Assembly: GCA_902573045.1 (NCBI GenBank)
Contig: CACGIB010000004.1
Location: 1 to 55,408 of the forward strand
Reading direction: 5' to 3'
DNA: 55,408 nt
DNA from: an uncultured Prochlorococcus sp.
GTDB taxonomy: Bacteria; Cyanobacteriota; Cyanobacteriia; PCC-6307; Cyanobiaceae
Below, one piece after another: positions 34,748 to 43,836 of the stretch (position 1 is the stretch's first letter; the number at the start of each line of letters is the position of its first letter). The notes beneath the pieces are model-generated. The model searched no databases, was not told where the DNA came from, and worked only from the letters and a program-made list of their open reading frames with translations. The position numbers and the translations under genes are program-made.

Positions 34748-37717
34748 ATGGAATCTTTTAAACAGATAAAAAATAATAATGTGGATCTTATAAGTAATAA
34801 TGATCCACTTGATAAAAATCGTCTTTTAATAGAGGATCTATGGGAATCTGTGCTCAGAGAAGAATGCCCAGCTGATCAAGCAGATAGATTGATACAGCTT
34901 AAAGAATTAAGTTATTCAAAACAAGTTGATGGCGATAGTTCTAAAAATTTTAAAAATGAAATAGTTGAAATTGTAAATTCTATGGATTTAGCAGAATCCA
35001 TTGCAGCAGCGAGGGCGTTTTCGTTATATTTCCAACTAGTGAATATTTTGGAACAAAGAGTCGAAGAAGATAGATATATTCAAAGCTTTACCAATAAGAA
35101 TGTTCAAAAATCGCCAGATAATCTCGATCCTTTTGCTCCAGCATTGGCCAGACAAAATGCTCCAGTAACTTTTAGAGAATTATTCTATAGGCTGAGGAAA
35201 TTAAATGTACCCCCAGGGAAGTTAGAGGCATTATTGCAGGAAATGGATATTCGTTTAGTTTTTACGGCACATCCGACAGAAATAGTAAGGCACACGATTA
35301 GACACAAGCAAACAAGAGTCGCAAATTTGTTAAAAAAAATACAGATTGAGAATTTTTTAACAAAAGAAGAAAAAAACTCTCTTAAAACTCAATTAAAAGA
35401 GGAAGTAAGACTTTGGTGGAGAACAGACGAATTACATCAATTTAAGCCATCAGTTTTAGATGAAGTGGATTATGCATTGCATTATTTTCAGCAAGTTTTA
35501 TTTAATGCAATGCCTCAATTGAGAAGCAGAATTTCTGAAGCACTCTCTGAAAATTATCCAGATGTTCAGATGCCATCTGAATCTTTTTGTAACTTTGGTT
35601 CTTGGGTAGGTTCTGATAGGGATGGTAATCCATCAGTAACTCCTGAAATAACATGGAGAACTGCTTGCTACCAAAGGCAGTTGATGTTGGAAAGATATGT
35701 TGTTGCAATATCTAATCTTAGAGATCAATTAAGTGTCTCAATGCAATGGAGTCAAGTAAGTTCTTCTCTATTAGAGTCCCTAGAAACAGATAGAGTTAAG
35801 TTTCCAGAAATCTATGAAGCTAGGGCAACAAGATACAGATCAGAACCTTATCGATTAAAGTTAAGTTATATATTAGAAAAATTAAGGTTAACCCAAGAAA
35901 GAAATAATTTACTAGCGGATAGTGGGTGGAAATTTGACTTAGAGGGAGAAATGGATCATAAAAATATAGATAAAGTTGAAAACTTATATTACAAATCAGT
36001 AAATGAATTTACATATGATCTTGAACTAATTAAAAATAGCCTTATTAGTACAGATTTAACTTGTGAGACAGTAAATACCTTACTTACTCAGGTTCATATT
36101 TTTGGATTTTCTCTAGCAAGTTTAGATATTCGTCAAGAAAGTACAAGGCATAGTGACGCAATACAAGAACTTACAAATTATCTTGAATTATCTGTGCAAT
36201 ATGACCAAATGTCTGAGGAACAGAGAATTAATTGGCTTGTAGACGAATTTAATACAAAAAGGCCGTTAATTCCCCCTGATGTTAACTGGACAAAAACTAC
36301 AGAAGAAACCTTTTCGGTTTTAAAAATGGTTAAGAGATTGCAGCAAGAATTTGGAAGTCGTATTTGTCATTCTTATGTAATTTCAATGAGTCATAGTGCA
36401 TCTGATTTGCTTGAAGTTCTTCTACTGGCTAAAGAAATGGGACTTCTTGATCAAAATACAAAACAGTCAAAATTATTAGTCATTCCTCTTTTTGAAACCG
36501 TTGAAGACCTTAAAAGAGCACCAGAAGTAATGGAAAAGTTGTTTAAATTAGATTTTTATAAATCATTATTGCCAAAAGTTGGAGAATCTTTTAAACCTCT
36601 TCAGGAGTTAATGCTTGGCTATTCTGATAGTAATAAAGATTCAGGATTTGTTTCTAGTAATTGGGAAATTCATCGAGCTCAAATAGCTCTTCAAAATCTT
36701 GCAGCTGAAAATAATATTTTGCTTAGACTTTTTCATGGAAGAGGCGGTTCTGTAGGTAGAGGAGGAGGACCAGCTTATCAGGCAATATTGGCTCAACCAA
36801 GTGGTACTTTGAAAGGACGAATTAAAATAACAGAACAAGGTGAGGTTTTGGCTTCCAAATATAGTCTTCCTGAACTGGCTTTGTATAATCTTGAAACTGT
36901 TACTACGGCTGTTATACAAAATAGTCTGGTAAACAACAGACTTGATGCCACTCCAGAATGGAATCAATTAATGTCTAGGCTTGCAGAAACTTCAAGGACT
37001 CACTACAGAAAATTAGTGCATGAGAATCCTGATTTGTTAAATTTCTTCCAAGAGGTCACTCCAATAGAAGAAATAAGTAAATTACAGATTTCTAGCAGGC
37101 CCGCGAGGAGAAAAAAAGGAGCAAAAGATTTGTCAAGTTTAAGAGCTATTCCATGGGTATTCGGTTGGACACAAAGTAGATTTCTCCTGCCAAGTTGGTT
37201 TGGAGTAGGCACTGCATTATCCTCTGAATTAAATTCAGACCCACAACAAATTGAATTATTGAGAGTTCTTCATCAAAGGTGGCCATTCTTTAGGATGCTT
37301 ATATCTAAGGTAGAAATGACATTATCTAAGGTTGATTTGGAAGTTGCTAGATATTATGTTGATACTCTTGGCAGCAAGGAAAATAAAGATTCTTTTGATA
37401 ATATTTTTGAAGTAATTGCTAAAGAATATACTCTTACAAAGTCTTTAATACTAGAAATTACTGGTAAAAATAAACTCCTCGAATCTGATAGAGACTTGAA
37501 ATCATCAGTCAGCTTAAGAAATAAGACAATCATTCCATTGGGATTTTTGCAGGTTTCACTTTTAAGACGACTGAGAGACCAAACCAGACAACCTCCCATT
37601 AGTGAATTCTTTGTTGATAAAGATGAATCTAAAAGAGCTTATAGTAGAAGTGAGCTACTGAGGGGGGCACTTTTAACTATTAACGGTATAGCAGCTGGAA
37701 TGAGAAATACAGGTTGA
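34748..37717 (+). CDS. ppc: Phosphoenolpyruvate carboxylase
   Basis: Carboxylates PEP with bicarbonate to oxaloacetate, refilling the TCA pathway. The 989-residue protein has catalytic H175 in [18 protein letters not shown], the second catalytic block [18 protein letters not shown], the glycine loop [20 protein letters not shown], the conserved [15 protein letters not shown], and the C-terminal RNTG signature. The N-terminal Ser-phosphorylation motif of plant enzymes is not present. The following GNAT-like gene starts 3 bases after its stop. Confidence 0.97.
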   Translation: MESFKQIKNNNVDLISNNDPLDKNRLLIEDLWESVLREECPADQADRLIQLKELSYSKQVDGDSSKNFKNEIVEIVNSMDLAESIAAARAFSLYFQLVNILEQRVEEDRYIQSFTNKNVQKSPDNLDPFAPALARQNAPVTFRELFYRLRKLNVPPGKLEALLQEMDIRLVFTAHPTEIVRHTIRHKQTRVANLLKKIQIENFLTKEEKNSLKTQLKEEVRLWWRTDELHQFKPSVLDEVDYALHYFQQVLFNAMPQLRSRISEALSENYPDVQMPSESFCNFGSWVGSDRDGNPSVTPEITWRTACYQRQLMLERYVVAISNLRDQLSVSMQWSQVSSSLLESLETDRVKFPEIYEARATRYRSEPYRLKLSYILEKLRLTQERNNLLADSGWKFDLEGEMDHKNIDKVENLYYKSVNEFTYDLELIKNSLISTDLTCETVNTLLTQVHIFGFSLASLDIRQESTRHSDAIQELTNYLELSVQYDQMSEEQRINWLVDEFNTKRPLIPPDVNWTKTTEETFSVLKMVKRLQQEFGSRICHSYVISMSHSASDLLEVLLLAKEMGLLDQNTKQSKLLVIPLFETVEDLKRAPEVMEKLFKLDFYKSLLPKVGESFKPLQELMLGYSDSNKDSGFVSSNWEIHRAQIALQNLAAENNILLRLFHGRGGSVGRGGGPAYQAILAQPSGTLKGRIKITEQGEVLASKYSLPELALYNLETVTTAVIQNSLVNNRLDATPEWNQLMSRLAETSRTHYRKLVHENPDLLNFFQEVTPIEEISKLQISSRPARRKKGAKDLSSLRAIPWVFGWTQSRFLLPSWFGVGTALSSELNSDPQQIELLRVLHQRWPFFRMLISKVEMTLSKVDLEVARYYVDTLGSKENKDSFDNIFEVIAKEYTLTKSLILEITGKNKLLESDRDLKSSVSLRNKTIIPLGFLQVSLLRRLRDQTRQPPISEFFVDKDESKRAYSRSELLRGALLTINGIAAGMRNTG

Positions 37718-37720
37718 TAA

Positions 37721-38167
37721 TTGCAATATTTTTCTAAAAAAAAACTTGTTCTTCCAGAAGGATATTTTGTTAACTCTTCTCAAATCCCGTTAGCTAGAGA
37801 AGTTAACAAACTTTTAGCGAATTGTGGTTGTGAAACATTTCCAACTCAACCTCTTTCTGATGCCATTAAGAAAAGTAATTTCTTTTTTACCATACAGAAA
37901 GAATCCAAAAATAAATTATATGGATTTGTAAGGGTTACATCCGATAGGGGATTGAATGCTAACTTGTGGAATTTAAGTGCAGTATGCGGTAATAATCAGC
38001 AACTTTATTATTCAATATTGCTTCAAGTAACTCTTGAAAAAATCAATCGAGAAATGCCTGGATGCAGTATTTCTGTTCAGGCCCCAGTATCTTCATTTAA
38101 TAGTTTGGAGGAAAGTGGATTTATACTTGATCCAAATGGAATAAGAGTAATGGGATATAAACTTTAA
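37721..38167 (+). CDS. GNAT-like acetyltransferase family protein
   Basis: A 148-residue protein from a TTG start 3 bases after the ppc stop; there is no ATG at the start of the frame. The pattern LYGFVRVTSDRGLNANLWNLSAVCGNNQQLYYSILLQVTLEKINREMPGCSISVQAP, followed by a final FILDPNGIRVMGYKL, resembles the GNAT beta-alpha core. The acetyl-CoA pyrophosphate loop (Q/RxxGxG/A) is not clear, so catalytic activity is uncertain. The position suggests co-transcription with ppc. The substrate is unknown. Confidence 0.6.
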   Translation: MQYFSKKKLVLPEGYFVNSSQIPLAREVNKLLANCGCETFPTQPLSDAIKKSNFFFTIQKESKNKLYGFVRVTSDRGLNANLWNLSAVCGNNQQLYYSILLQVTLEKINREMPGCSISVQAPVSSFNSLEESGFILDPNGIRVMGYKL

Positions 38168-38178
38168 AAATGATTTTA

Positions 38179-38252
38179 CGAGCATGGAGGGACTCGAACC
38201 CCCGACTCTCAGAACCGGAATCTGATGCTCTATCCAACTGAGCTACATGCCC
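38179..38252 (-). tRNA. trnR-CCG: tRNA-Arg (anticodon CCG)
   Basis: A 74-nt cloverleaf on the minus strand: acceptor GGGCATG/CATGCTC with a G-U pair, anticodon stem TCAGA/TCTGA with loop TTCCGGT giving CCG (reads CGG), T loop TTCGAGT, and G discriminator. CCA is not encoded. The plus-strand recF frame is open back into this gene, but the recF start must lie downstream of it. Confidence 0.97.
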
Positions 38253-38312
38253 TTTTATTTTTCAATTTCTTTATAGAAAATCTAAATATTTTAAACTTAG
38301 CTAATTTAATTA

Positions 38313-39421
38313 ATGAATGCACAAAAAAAATTTTTTTAAATAATTTAAAAATTAAAAATTTTCGGAACCATAAAAGTTTTGAAATTGATTTAAAAGAGCA
38401 AAGAGCAATTGTTCTTGGTTGTAATGGTGTTGGGAAGTCAAATTTGCTTGAATCAGTTGAATTATTAAGTCAATTAAAATCTAATAGAGCATTAAGTGAT
38501 AAGGATTTAATAGAAAATAATAGTGATATGGCAGTAGTTATAGGACAAATAGATTTTAGAGATGATTTAAAATTAAATTTGTTTCGAAGAAGCCCTAAAA
38601 AAATTTATGTCAATGAATCAATTTTAAAGAAGCAGAGTGAAATAAAAAAGTATATTCGGAGCGTATGTTTTTGTTCTAATGATATTGATATAGTTAGAAG
38701 TGAGCCCAGTTTTAGAAGAATATGGATTGATAAAGTTGTTTCTCAGCTTGAACCAGTATATTTAGATTTGATAAGTAGATTTAATAGGCTTTTGAAACAA
38801 AGAAGTCATTTTTGGCGTTCGGAAAGTTTCTTAAAAACCCAATCCTCAGATATTGTTGATAGCTTTGATATTCAGATGTCAATAATAAGTACAAGAATTT
38901 TTAGGCGCAGAAGAAGGGCTTTATTAAAAATAAAACCATACGTTGAATATTGGCATAATCACTTAAGTAAATCGAGAGAACAAATAGGTATAAGTTATCT
39001 TTCTGGAATTCAAAATATAAGTCCAGAAGAAGAAGAGGAAGAAGTAATTAGTAAGAAAATAGTAGAACAATTATTTAATCAGCGCTCAATAGAATCAATA
39101 ACTGGTAAATGTAATTTTGGCCCTCATCGTGATGATATTGAGTTTCTCATTAATAATATTTCTGTAAGAAAATATGGTTCCTCTGGTCAGCAAAGAACTT
39201 TCATCTTGGCTTTAAAGATGGCTGAACTAGACTTATTAACTAAAACATTAAATACCCCTCCAATACTTATATTGGATGACGTCTTGGCAGAGCTTGATGT
39301 AACAAGACAAAATTTGTTACTAAATTCTGTTGGTAAGGATAGTCAATGTTTTATAAGTGCGACACATATAGATAAAGTCGATCAGTCTTTCTTAGGTTCT
39401 ACCCAAATGATTTACTTATAA
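38313..39421 (+). CDS. recF: DNA replication/repair protein RecF, with a reading-frame anomaly at the start
   Basis: An ABC/SMC-type ATPase that helps load RecA at single-strand gaps. In the main frame, Walker A GCNGVGKS is at 38417-38440, the signature SSGQQRTFILALKMAEL follows, then Walker B PILILDDVLAELD and the end at 39421. The conserved core begins IFLNNLKIKNFRNH at about 38330. In that frame no ATG, GTG or TTG occurs between the tRNA-Arg gene and the core; the only one further upstream is an ATG inside the tRNA (38225). The natural-looking start, ATG 38313 (M-N-A-Q-K-K), is in another frame and would join the core only by a -1 shift at A8T7 (38323-38337). The start given here is that ATG. 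Confidence 0.8.
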
Positions 39422-39473
39422 TTTTAAAAAGTAATGATTTTTAGCTAATCTTATTTTCATATAAATCTCTTTA

Positions 39474-39908
39474 ATGGAAGTCCCCAAAAACAATCAAAAT
39501 TTAAGTTCGTTTAGTAATGAACAAAAATTAAGTCATCAAAGTAAACACCTTTTATTGGAACTTTATAGATGTGATTACGAAAAATTAAATGATGAATCCT
39601 TTTTGCGTTGTACATTAAACAGAGCTGCCAAATATGCAAATGCAACAGTTCTTAATTTGATAAGTAATAAATTTGAGCCTCAGGGGGTTACAGCAATTGC
39701 ATTACTGGCTGAATCCCATATTTCAATACATACCTGGCCTGAATCTAATTACTCTGCCGTTGATATTTTTACATGTGGTCGAAACATGTTACCAGAGCTT
39801 GCTAGTCAATATTTAATTGGAGCTTTGAAAGCTGAAGAACATTTCTTACGTGTTATTGAGCGAAATCCACCTGCCGCAGTTCCTAAAGAGATAAGGACAG
39901 TTGTATAA
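39474..39908 (+). CDS. speD: S-adenosylmethionine decarboxylase proenzyme
   Basis: Produces decarboxylated SAM, the aminopropyl donor for spermidine synthesis. It is a pyruvoyl enzyme that self-cleaves before S81 in LLAESHISIHTWPE; the catalytic His and Cys lie nearby in HTWPESNYSAVDIFTCG. The 144-residue length is slightly above the roughly 125 of the prokaryotic class 1B form because of a polar N-terminal extension of about 20 residues. It follows recF by 52 bases and is convergent with larE. Confidence 0.93.
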   Translation: MEVPKNNQNLSSFSNEQKLSHQSKHLLLELYRCDYEKLNDESFLRCTLNRAAKYANATVLNLISNKFEPQGVTAIALLAESHISIHTWPESNYSAVDIFTCGRNMLPELASQYLIGALKAEEHFLRVIERNPPAAVPKEIRTVV

Positions 39909-39916
39909 CTGCAAAT

Positions 39917-40741
39917 TTACCTATTTAATTTTCCACTTACTAGTCCTTCAAGATCTAAGCTTGTGCAATTAAATCCTAAATTAGAAAAATATTGAACTAA
40001 CTCATTAAAATTGTATTTGTTAAAAAAATGCTTTAGTTCATCTTGGGGAATTTCTATTCTTGCAGTTGACCCTTGGCATCTAACTCTAACCTCAGATAAG
40101 CCACCTTCTTTAAGGTATTCTTCTGCTTTTTCAACCATTTTTAGCCTCTCACTAGTTATTTCATGGCCATAAGGAAATCTTGATGATAAACAAGGTTGAG
40201 CAGGTTTATCCCACCAAGGAAAGCCCAATGCTCTTGATATATCCCTAATGTCTTGTTTTGAGAATTTAAATTTTGCAAGGGGAGAGATAACTCCCGCTTG
40301 TTTTGATGCTTGTATACCTGGCCTGTGATCTTTAAGATCATCAAGATTGACTCCGTCTAAAACAATCTTGTAATTAAGTTTTTTAGACAGGTAGGTTGTA
40401 TGTTTGTGGAGCTCTTTTTTGCATGCAAAGCACCTATCTTTAGGATTCTTACTGTAACTTGATTGGTCTAATTCTGATGTTTTAATTTCTAAATGCTTTA
40501 CTCCAATCCATTTTGCTTGACTTCTTGCTTCTGCGCGAAGAGTATTGGCTAATGCAGGAGAAATACCAGTTATTGCAATTGCTTTACTACCTAATTGTTC
40601 GAATGCTAATGAAGCTACTAATGTACTGTCAACTCCTCCAGAATAAGCAATACAAACACTTTCAAGATTCTTAATGTATCTTCTAATTGTATAAAGCTTT
40701 TCACTTTGTTCATCAGAGAGAATTTCTAGTTGATTGAACAT
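39917..40741 (-). CDS. larE: ATP-dependent sacrificial sulfur transferase LarE-like protein
   Basis: A PP-loop ATPase related to the LarE of nickel-pincer cofactor synthesis, in which a cysteine donates its sulfur to pyridinium dicarboxylate. The PP-loop is AYSGGVDS near residue 32, followed by a CFACKKELHKH segment. The sacrificial-Cys region KPAQPCLSSRFPYG puts a Cys at residue 184, close to C176 of the Lactobacillus enzyme. The start chosen is ATG 40741 (MFNQLEILSDEQSEKL); an in-frame ATG at 40762 would add 7 residues. No larA, larB or larC is in the window, so its client enzyme is unknown. Confidence 0.83.
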   Translation of the reverse strand: MFNQLEILSDEQSEKLYTIRRYIKNLESVCIAYSGGVDSTLVASLAFEQLGSKAIAITGISPALANTLRAEARSQAKWIGVKHLEIKTSELDQSSYSKNPKDRCFACKKELHKHTTYLSKKLNYKIVLDGVNLDDLKDHRPGIQASKQAGVISPLAKFKFSKQDIRDISRALGFPWWDKPAQPCLSSRFPYGHEITSERLKMVEKAEEYLKEGGLSEVRVRCQGSTARIEIPQDELKHFFNKYNFNELVQYFSNLGFNCTSLDLEGLVSGKLNR

Positions 40742-40849
40742 GTTAATTACTTTAAAATTCAAATTACATATGAATAGGTTGAATTTATTATTAAATCTTT
40801 AATAAAATTCTTATTTATATATTAGATTAAATTAATTATTTTTGTTCAA

Positions 40850-42010
40850 TTGGCGAATTCGAGTAGAAATAGAGGAATTGGAATTGTCACTGCGAGTGAC
40901 AGTCAAGAGAGATCAAAAGGTCAATTACATATTTATGATGGAGAAGGTAAGGGAAAAAGTCAGGCTGCTTTGGGAGTAGTTCTCAGGACAATAGGATTAG
41001 GAATATGTGAAAAACGACAGTCAAGAGTTTTACTTCTAAGATTTTTAAAAGGTCCTGAGAGGTCCTATGACGAGGATTCAGCTATAGAGGCTTTGCAAAG
41101 AGGCTTTCCGCATTTAATTGATCATGTTAGGACAGGAAGATCTGAATTCTTTACTGCTGAGCAAGTGACAAAGTTTGATGTTGGTGAGGCTGAGAGAGGT
41201 TGGAATATTGCTAAAGGAGCAATTGCTAGTTCTCTTTATTCTGTAGTTGTACTAGATGAGTTGAACCCAGTTCTTGATTTAGGAATGCTTGATATCCATG
41301 AGGTAGTTGACTCTCTTCAAAATCGTCCAGATGGATTAGAAATAATCATTACCGGGAGGGCAGCCCCATCCTCTTTGGTAAGAATATCTCAACTCCATTC
41401 GGAAATGAGACCACGTTTCATAGGAGACTTAGCAAAACTAACTAAACAAAGTAGTTCTCGTGGTGGAATTGAGATTTATACAGGTGAAGGAAAGGGTAAA
41501 TCCACAAGTGCACTTGGTAAGGCTCTTCAAGCTATTGGTAAAGGAATATCTCAAGATAAAAGTCATAGAGTTTTAATATTACAGTGGTTAAAAGGTGGAA
41601 ATGGTTATACCGAAGATGCTGCCATAGAGGCTTTGAGAGAGAGTTACCCTCATTTAGTAGATCATTTACGTTCAGGTAGAGATGCCATCGTATGGAGAGG
41701 TCAACAACAACCAATTGATTATGTTGAGGCTGAAAGAGCATGGGAAATTGCTAAAGCTGCTATTTTGTCTGGTTTGTATAAAACAATAATTTTAGATGAA
41801 TTGAATCCAACTGTTGATTTAGAGTTGCTACCTGTTGAATCAATACATCAAACGCTCTTAAAAAAACCAGCAGATACAGAAGTTGTAATTACTGGGAGGT
41901 GTAAAAATGAACCTTCATACTTTGAACTTGCTGATGTTTACTCTGAAATGGTTTGTCATAAGCATTATGCAAATGTGGGAGTTGATTTGAAAAGAGGTGT
42001 AGATTACTAA
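40850..42010 (+). CDS. Tandem BtuR/CobO-like P-loop protein (two fused domains)
   Basis: A 386-residue protein built from two similar halves, each like corrinoid adenosyltransferase BtuR/CobO. The first half has Walker A GEGKGKS at residues 31-37 and Walker B VVLDELNP at 133-140; the second has GEGKGKS at 212-218 and IILDELNP at 313-320. Both copies keep DxAIEALxxxxPHLxDHxRxGR and an ITGR segment near the end. The start is TTG at 40850, since no ATG fits. ATP:cob(I)alamin adenosylation is the family activity, but a fused tandem may have another role. The last 4 bases overlap the convergent MoeB-like gene. Confidence 0.85.
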   Translation: MANSSRNRGIGIVTASDSQERSKGQLHIYDGEGKGKSQAALGVVLRTIGLGICEKRQSRVLLLRFLKGPERSYDEDSAIEALQRGFPHLIDHVRTGRSEFFTAEQVTKFDVGEAERGWNIAKGAIASSLYSVVVLDELNPVLDLGMLDIHEVVDSLQNRPDGLEIIITGRAAPSSLVRISQLHSEMRPRFIGDLAKLTKQSSSRGGIEIYTGEGKGKSTSALGKALQAIGKGISQDKSHRVLILQWLKGGNGYTEDAAIEALRESYPHLVDHLRSGRDAIVWRGQQQPIDYVEAERAWEIAKAAILSGLYKTIILDELNPTVDLELLPVESIHQTLLKKPADTEVVITGRCKNEPSYFELADVYSEMVCHKHYANVGVDLKRGVDY

Positions 42011-43170
42011 CTATTCTTAAAATTATTAATTGCACAATATTTTTTTACCTTTTCGATGCCGCCTTTAATAGATCTTGACTGAATTTTGAATTTAGACAAG
42101 ATTCTTGAAGCTTTTTCAGAACGTTTCCCCGATTTACATATAGTGAAAACTTCTTTATTTAAACTTTCTTTTTGAATAAATTTTAAGTCAGATTCTTGGT
42201 TCAAATGACTTAAGGGAATTGAGATAGATCCCTCTATTGCAGATGTAGAAAATTCTTCATTTTCTCTAACATCAATTAAAAGAATTTTGTTGGGTTTTGC
42301 TTTGTATAAACCATTAAAGTCAATAGCACTAATACTTTTGATTTCATTATTTGTTTCACAATATTCATCGCTATTATAAAAGCCCTCAAACTGAGACAGA
42401 TTTTTTATTTGTTTATTTAACTGATTACTTTTTAGATTTAATTTTTTCATATTCATATTAAATAGATCAAAAATTAAAATCTTCCCATCTAAAATTTCAC
42501 CTTTTTTCAAAATGACTTTGATAATTTCATTAACCTGAAGAATTCCTATTAAACCTGTTGAAACACCCACAACCCCGTATTCTGCACAACTAGGGGCAGC
42601 ATTTTTTGAAGGTGATTCTGGAAGTAAGTCTCTTAAATTAGGACTATTTTCATATAAATTGAAAACACTCACTTGCCCTTCAAAGCCTTGTACACTTCCA
42701 AAGACTAGGGGTTTATTTAATATCAGGCATGAATCATTTATTAAATATCTTGTGCCAAAGTTATCCGAGCAATCACAAATAACATCAAACTCCTTTATTA
42801 ATTCAAGAGCATTTTTAGGATTAATTCTCTCTGAAAAGGTTAATATTTCACAATTAGGATTGAATTTTCTAATTCTTTCTCTAGCAGAATCAATTTTAAG
42901 ATTTCCAATAGTATTTGTTTCATGAATTATCTGTCTCTGGAGATTAGACTTTTCCACTTGATCGTTATCAACTATTCCAATTCTCCCAATTCCTGCTGCA
43001 GCTAGATAAAGCAAAACGGAAGACCCAAGCCCACCTGCTCCAATGCATAATACTGAGCTGTTTTTAAGATTTAGTTGGCCCTCATAACCTATCTCTTTGA
43101 GGGTAAAGTGTTTCTGATATCTTTCTTCTTCATCAGAGTTTAAGAAGTTGAATTGGATATCTTTGGACAT
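42007..43170 (-). CDS. MoeB/ThiF-type adenylyltransferase fused to rhodanese domain
   Basis: An E1-like enzyme of 387 residues that adenylates the C-terminus of a ubiquitin-like sulfur carrier. The nucleotide loop GAGGLGS is at residues 44-50, followed by the IVDNDQVEKSNLQRQ metal/ATP region and CDCSDNFGTRYLIND. From about residue 285 there is a rhodanese domain with the persulfide Cys C345 in CKSGKRS. The paired CxxC zinc sites of E. coli MoeB are not seen. It could serve molybdopterin, thiamine or tRNA thiolation; no neighbour decides. The 3' end overlaps the BtuR-like gene by 4 bases. Confidence 0.88.
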   Translation of the reverse strand: MSKDIQFNFLNSDEEERYQKHFTLKEIGYEGQLNLKNSSVLCIGAGGLGSSVLLYLAAAGIGRIGIVDNDQVEKSNLQRQIIHETNTIGNLKIDSARERIRKFNPNCEILTFSERINPKNALELIKEFDVICDCSDNFGTRYLINDSCLILNKPLVFGSVQGFEGQVSVFNLYENSPNLRDLLPESPSKNAAPSCAEYGVVGVSTGLIGILQVNEIIKVILKKGEILDGKILIFDLFNMNMKKLNLKSNQLNKQIKNLSQFEGFYNSDEYCETNNEIKSISAIDFNGLYKAKPNKILLIDVRENEEFSTSAIEGSISIPLSHLNQESDLKFIQKESLNKEVFTICKSGKRSEKASRILSKFKIQSRSIKGGIEKVKKYCAINNFKNS

Positions 43171-43371
43171 ATCGATCCTTTAATTTTTGCAAGTTTAACT
43201 ATGAAAATATAATAATTAAAATAAAAATTTTAGACTTTTAAATTTTTCTTATTGCTCTAATTTATAAATGTTTTTGTTAGAACTAGACGATAATGTGAAG
43301 TTTTTATAAATCATTTTTAAGTTTAAATATCTTCAGAAACTTTATATACCAACACCTCTAAAAAATACAAA

Positions 43372-43467
43372 ATGTTTCGGTTCGGAATTTTGCACAACAA
43401 AAAGGTAGTCAATAGACGTTTTTTCCGATACTGTCTGGTTCATATATTAAGTTTACTGAATTCATGA
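43372..43467 (+). CDS. Possible 31-codon upstream ORF overlapping the CAAD gene start
   Basis: A short frame, ATG 43372 to TGA 43465-43467, encodes a basic peptide MFRFGILHNKKVVNRRFFRY continuing with CLVHILSLLNS. Its stop overlaps the CAAD ATG at 43464 in the ATGA arrangement typical of translational coupling. This stretch is also visibly richer in G+C than the rest of the 293-base gap, which is otherwise AT-rich and apparently empty. It could be a leader peptide, part of a structured 5' UTR, or chance. No family is recognised. Confidence 0.3.
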   Translation: MFRFGILHNKKVVNRRFFRYCLVHILSLLNS

Positions 43468-43829
43468 GTGATAACACTCCAGAGTCAAATCAAAACTCCG
43501 GCTCCGATACAAGCTCAGAAACCAAAAGTTTTTCAGAGAAGTACTCTGATGTTATGGGAAAAGTCAACGAAACCCTTGGTAATGTTGATTGGACTCAAAT
43601 GGGTAAGTATGGCAAGGCGGCAGGCATAATTGCTGTTGTCGTAATAGCTCAGATAATAATTAAAGTTGTCATTGACACGATAAACTTTTTTCCAATTCTT
43701 CCTGGTTTACTAGAACTACTAGGAGTAATTGTTGTCGGTCAATGGAGCTGGCAAAATCTTCGTACCAGTGAAAATCGTGAAGCTGTTCTAGATAAGGTAC
43801 AAAATCTTAAGAAGACATATTTAGGATAG
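43464..43829 (+). CDS. CAAD-domain / CURT1-type thylakoid membrane protein
   Basis: A 121-residue protein with a polar Ser/Asn/Glu-rich N-terminus (about 1-45), then an amphipathic helix and two hydrophobic helices (AAGIIAVVVIAQIIIKVVIDTI and FFPILPGLLELLGVIVVGQWSW), and a charged C-terminal helix (ENREAVLDKVQNLKKTYLG). This is the CAAD architecture, also found in CURT1 proteins that curve thylakoid edges, and as an appendix on some cyanobacterial aminoacyl-tRNA synthetases. Here it stands alone. A short ORF overlaps its start, and a TATATT -10-like box lies near 43444. Confidence 0.88.
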   Translation: MSDNTPESNQNSGSDTSSETKSFSEKYSDVMGKVNETLGNVDWTQMGKYGKAAGIIAVVVIAQIIIKVVIDTINFFPILPGLLELLGVIVVGQWSWQNLRTSENREAVLDKVQNLKKTYLG

Positions 43830-43836
43830 TTAAAGA

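Noticed and set aside
38225..38252. ATG 38225 as the recF start
   Set aside because: The codon lies inside the tRNA-Arg gene and the extra peptide is unlike RecF; used only to show that the frame is open.
40850..42010. Assembly artefact as the source of the repeated halves in the BtuR-like gene
   Set aside because: The two halves are similar but clearly diverged in sequence, so the duplication is old and real.
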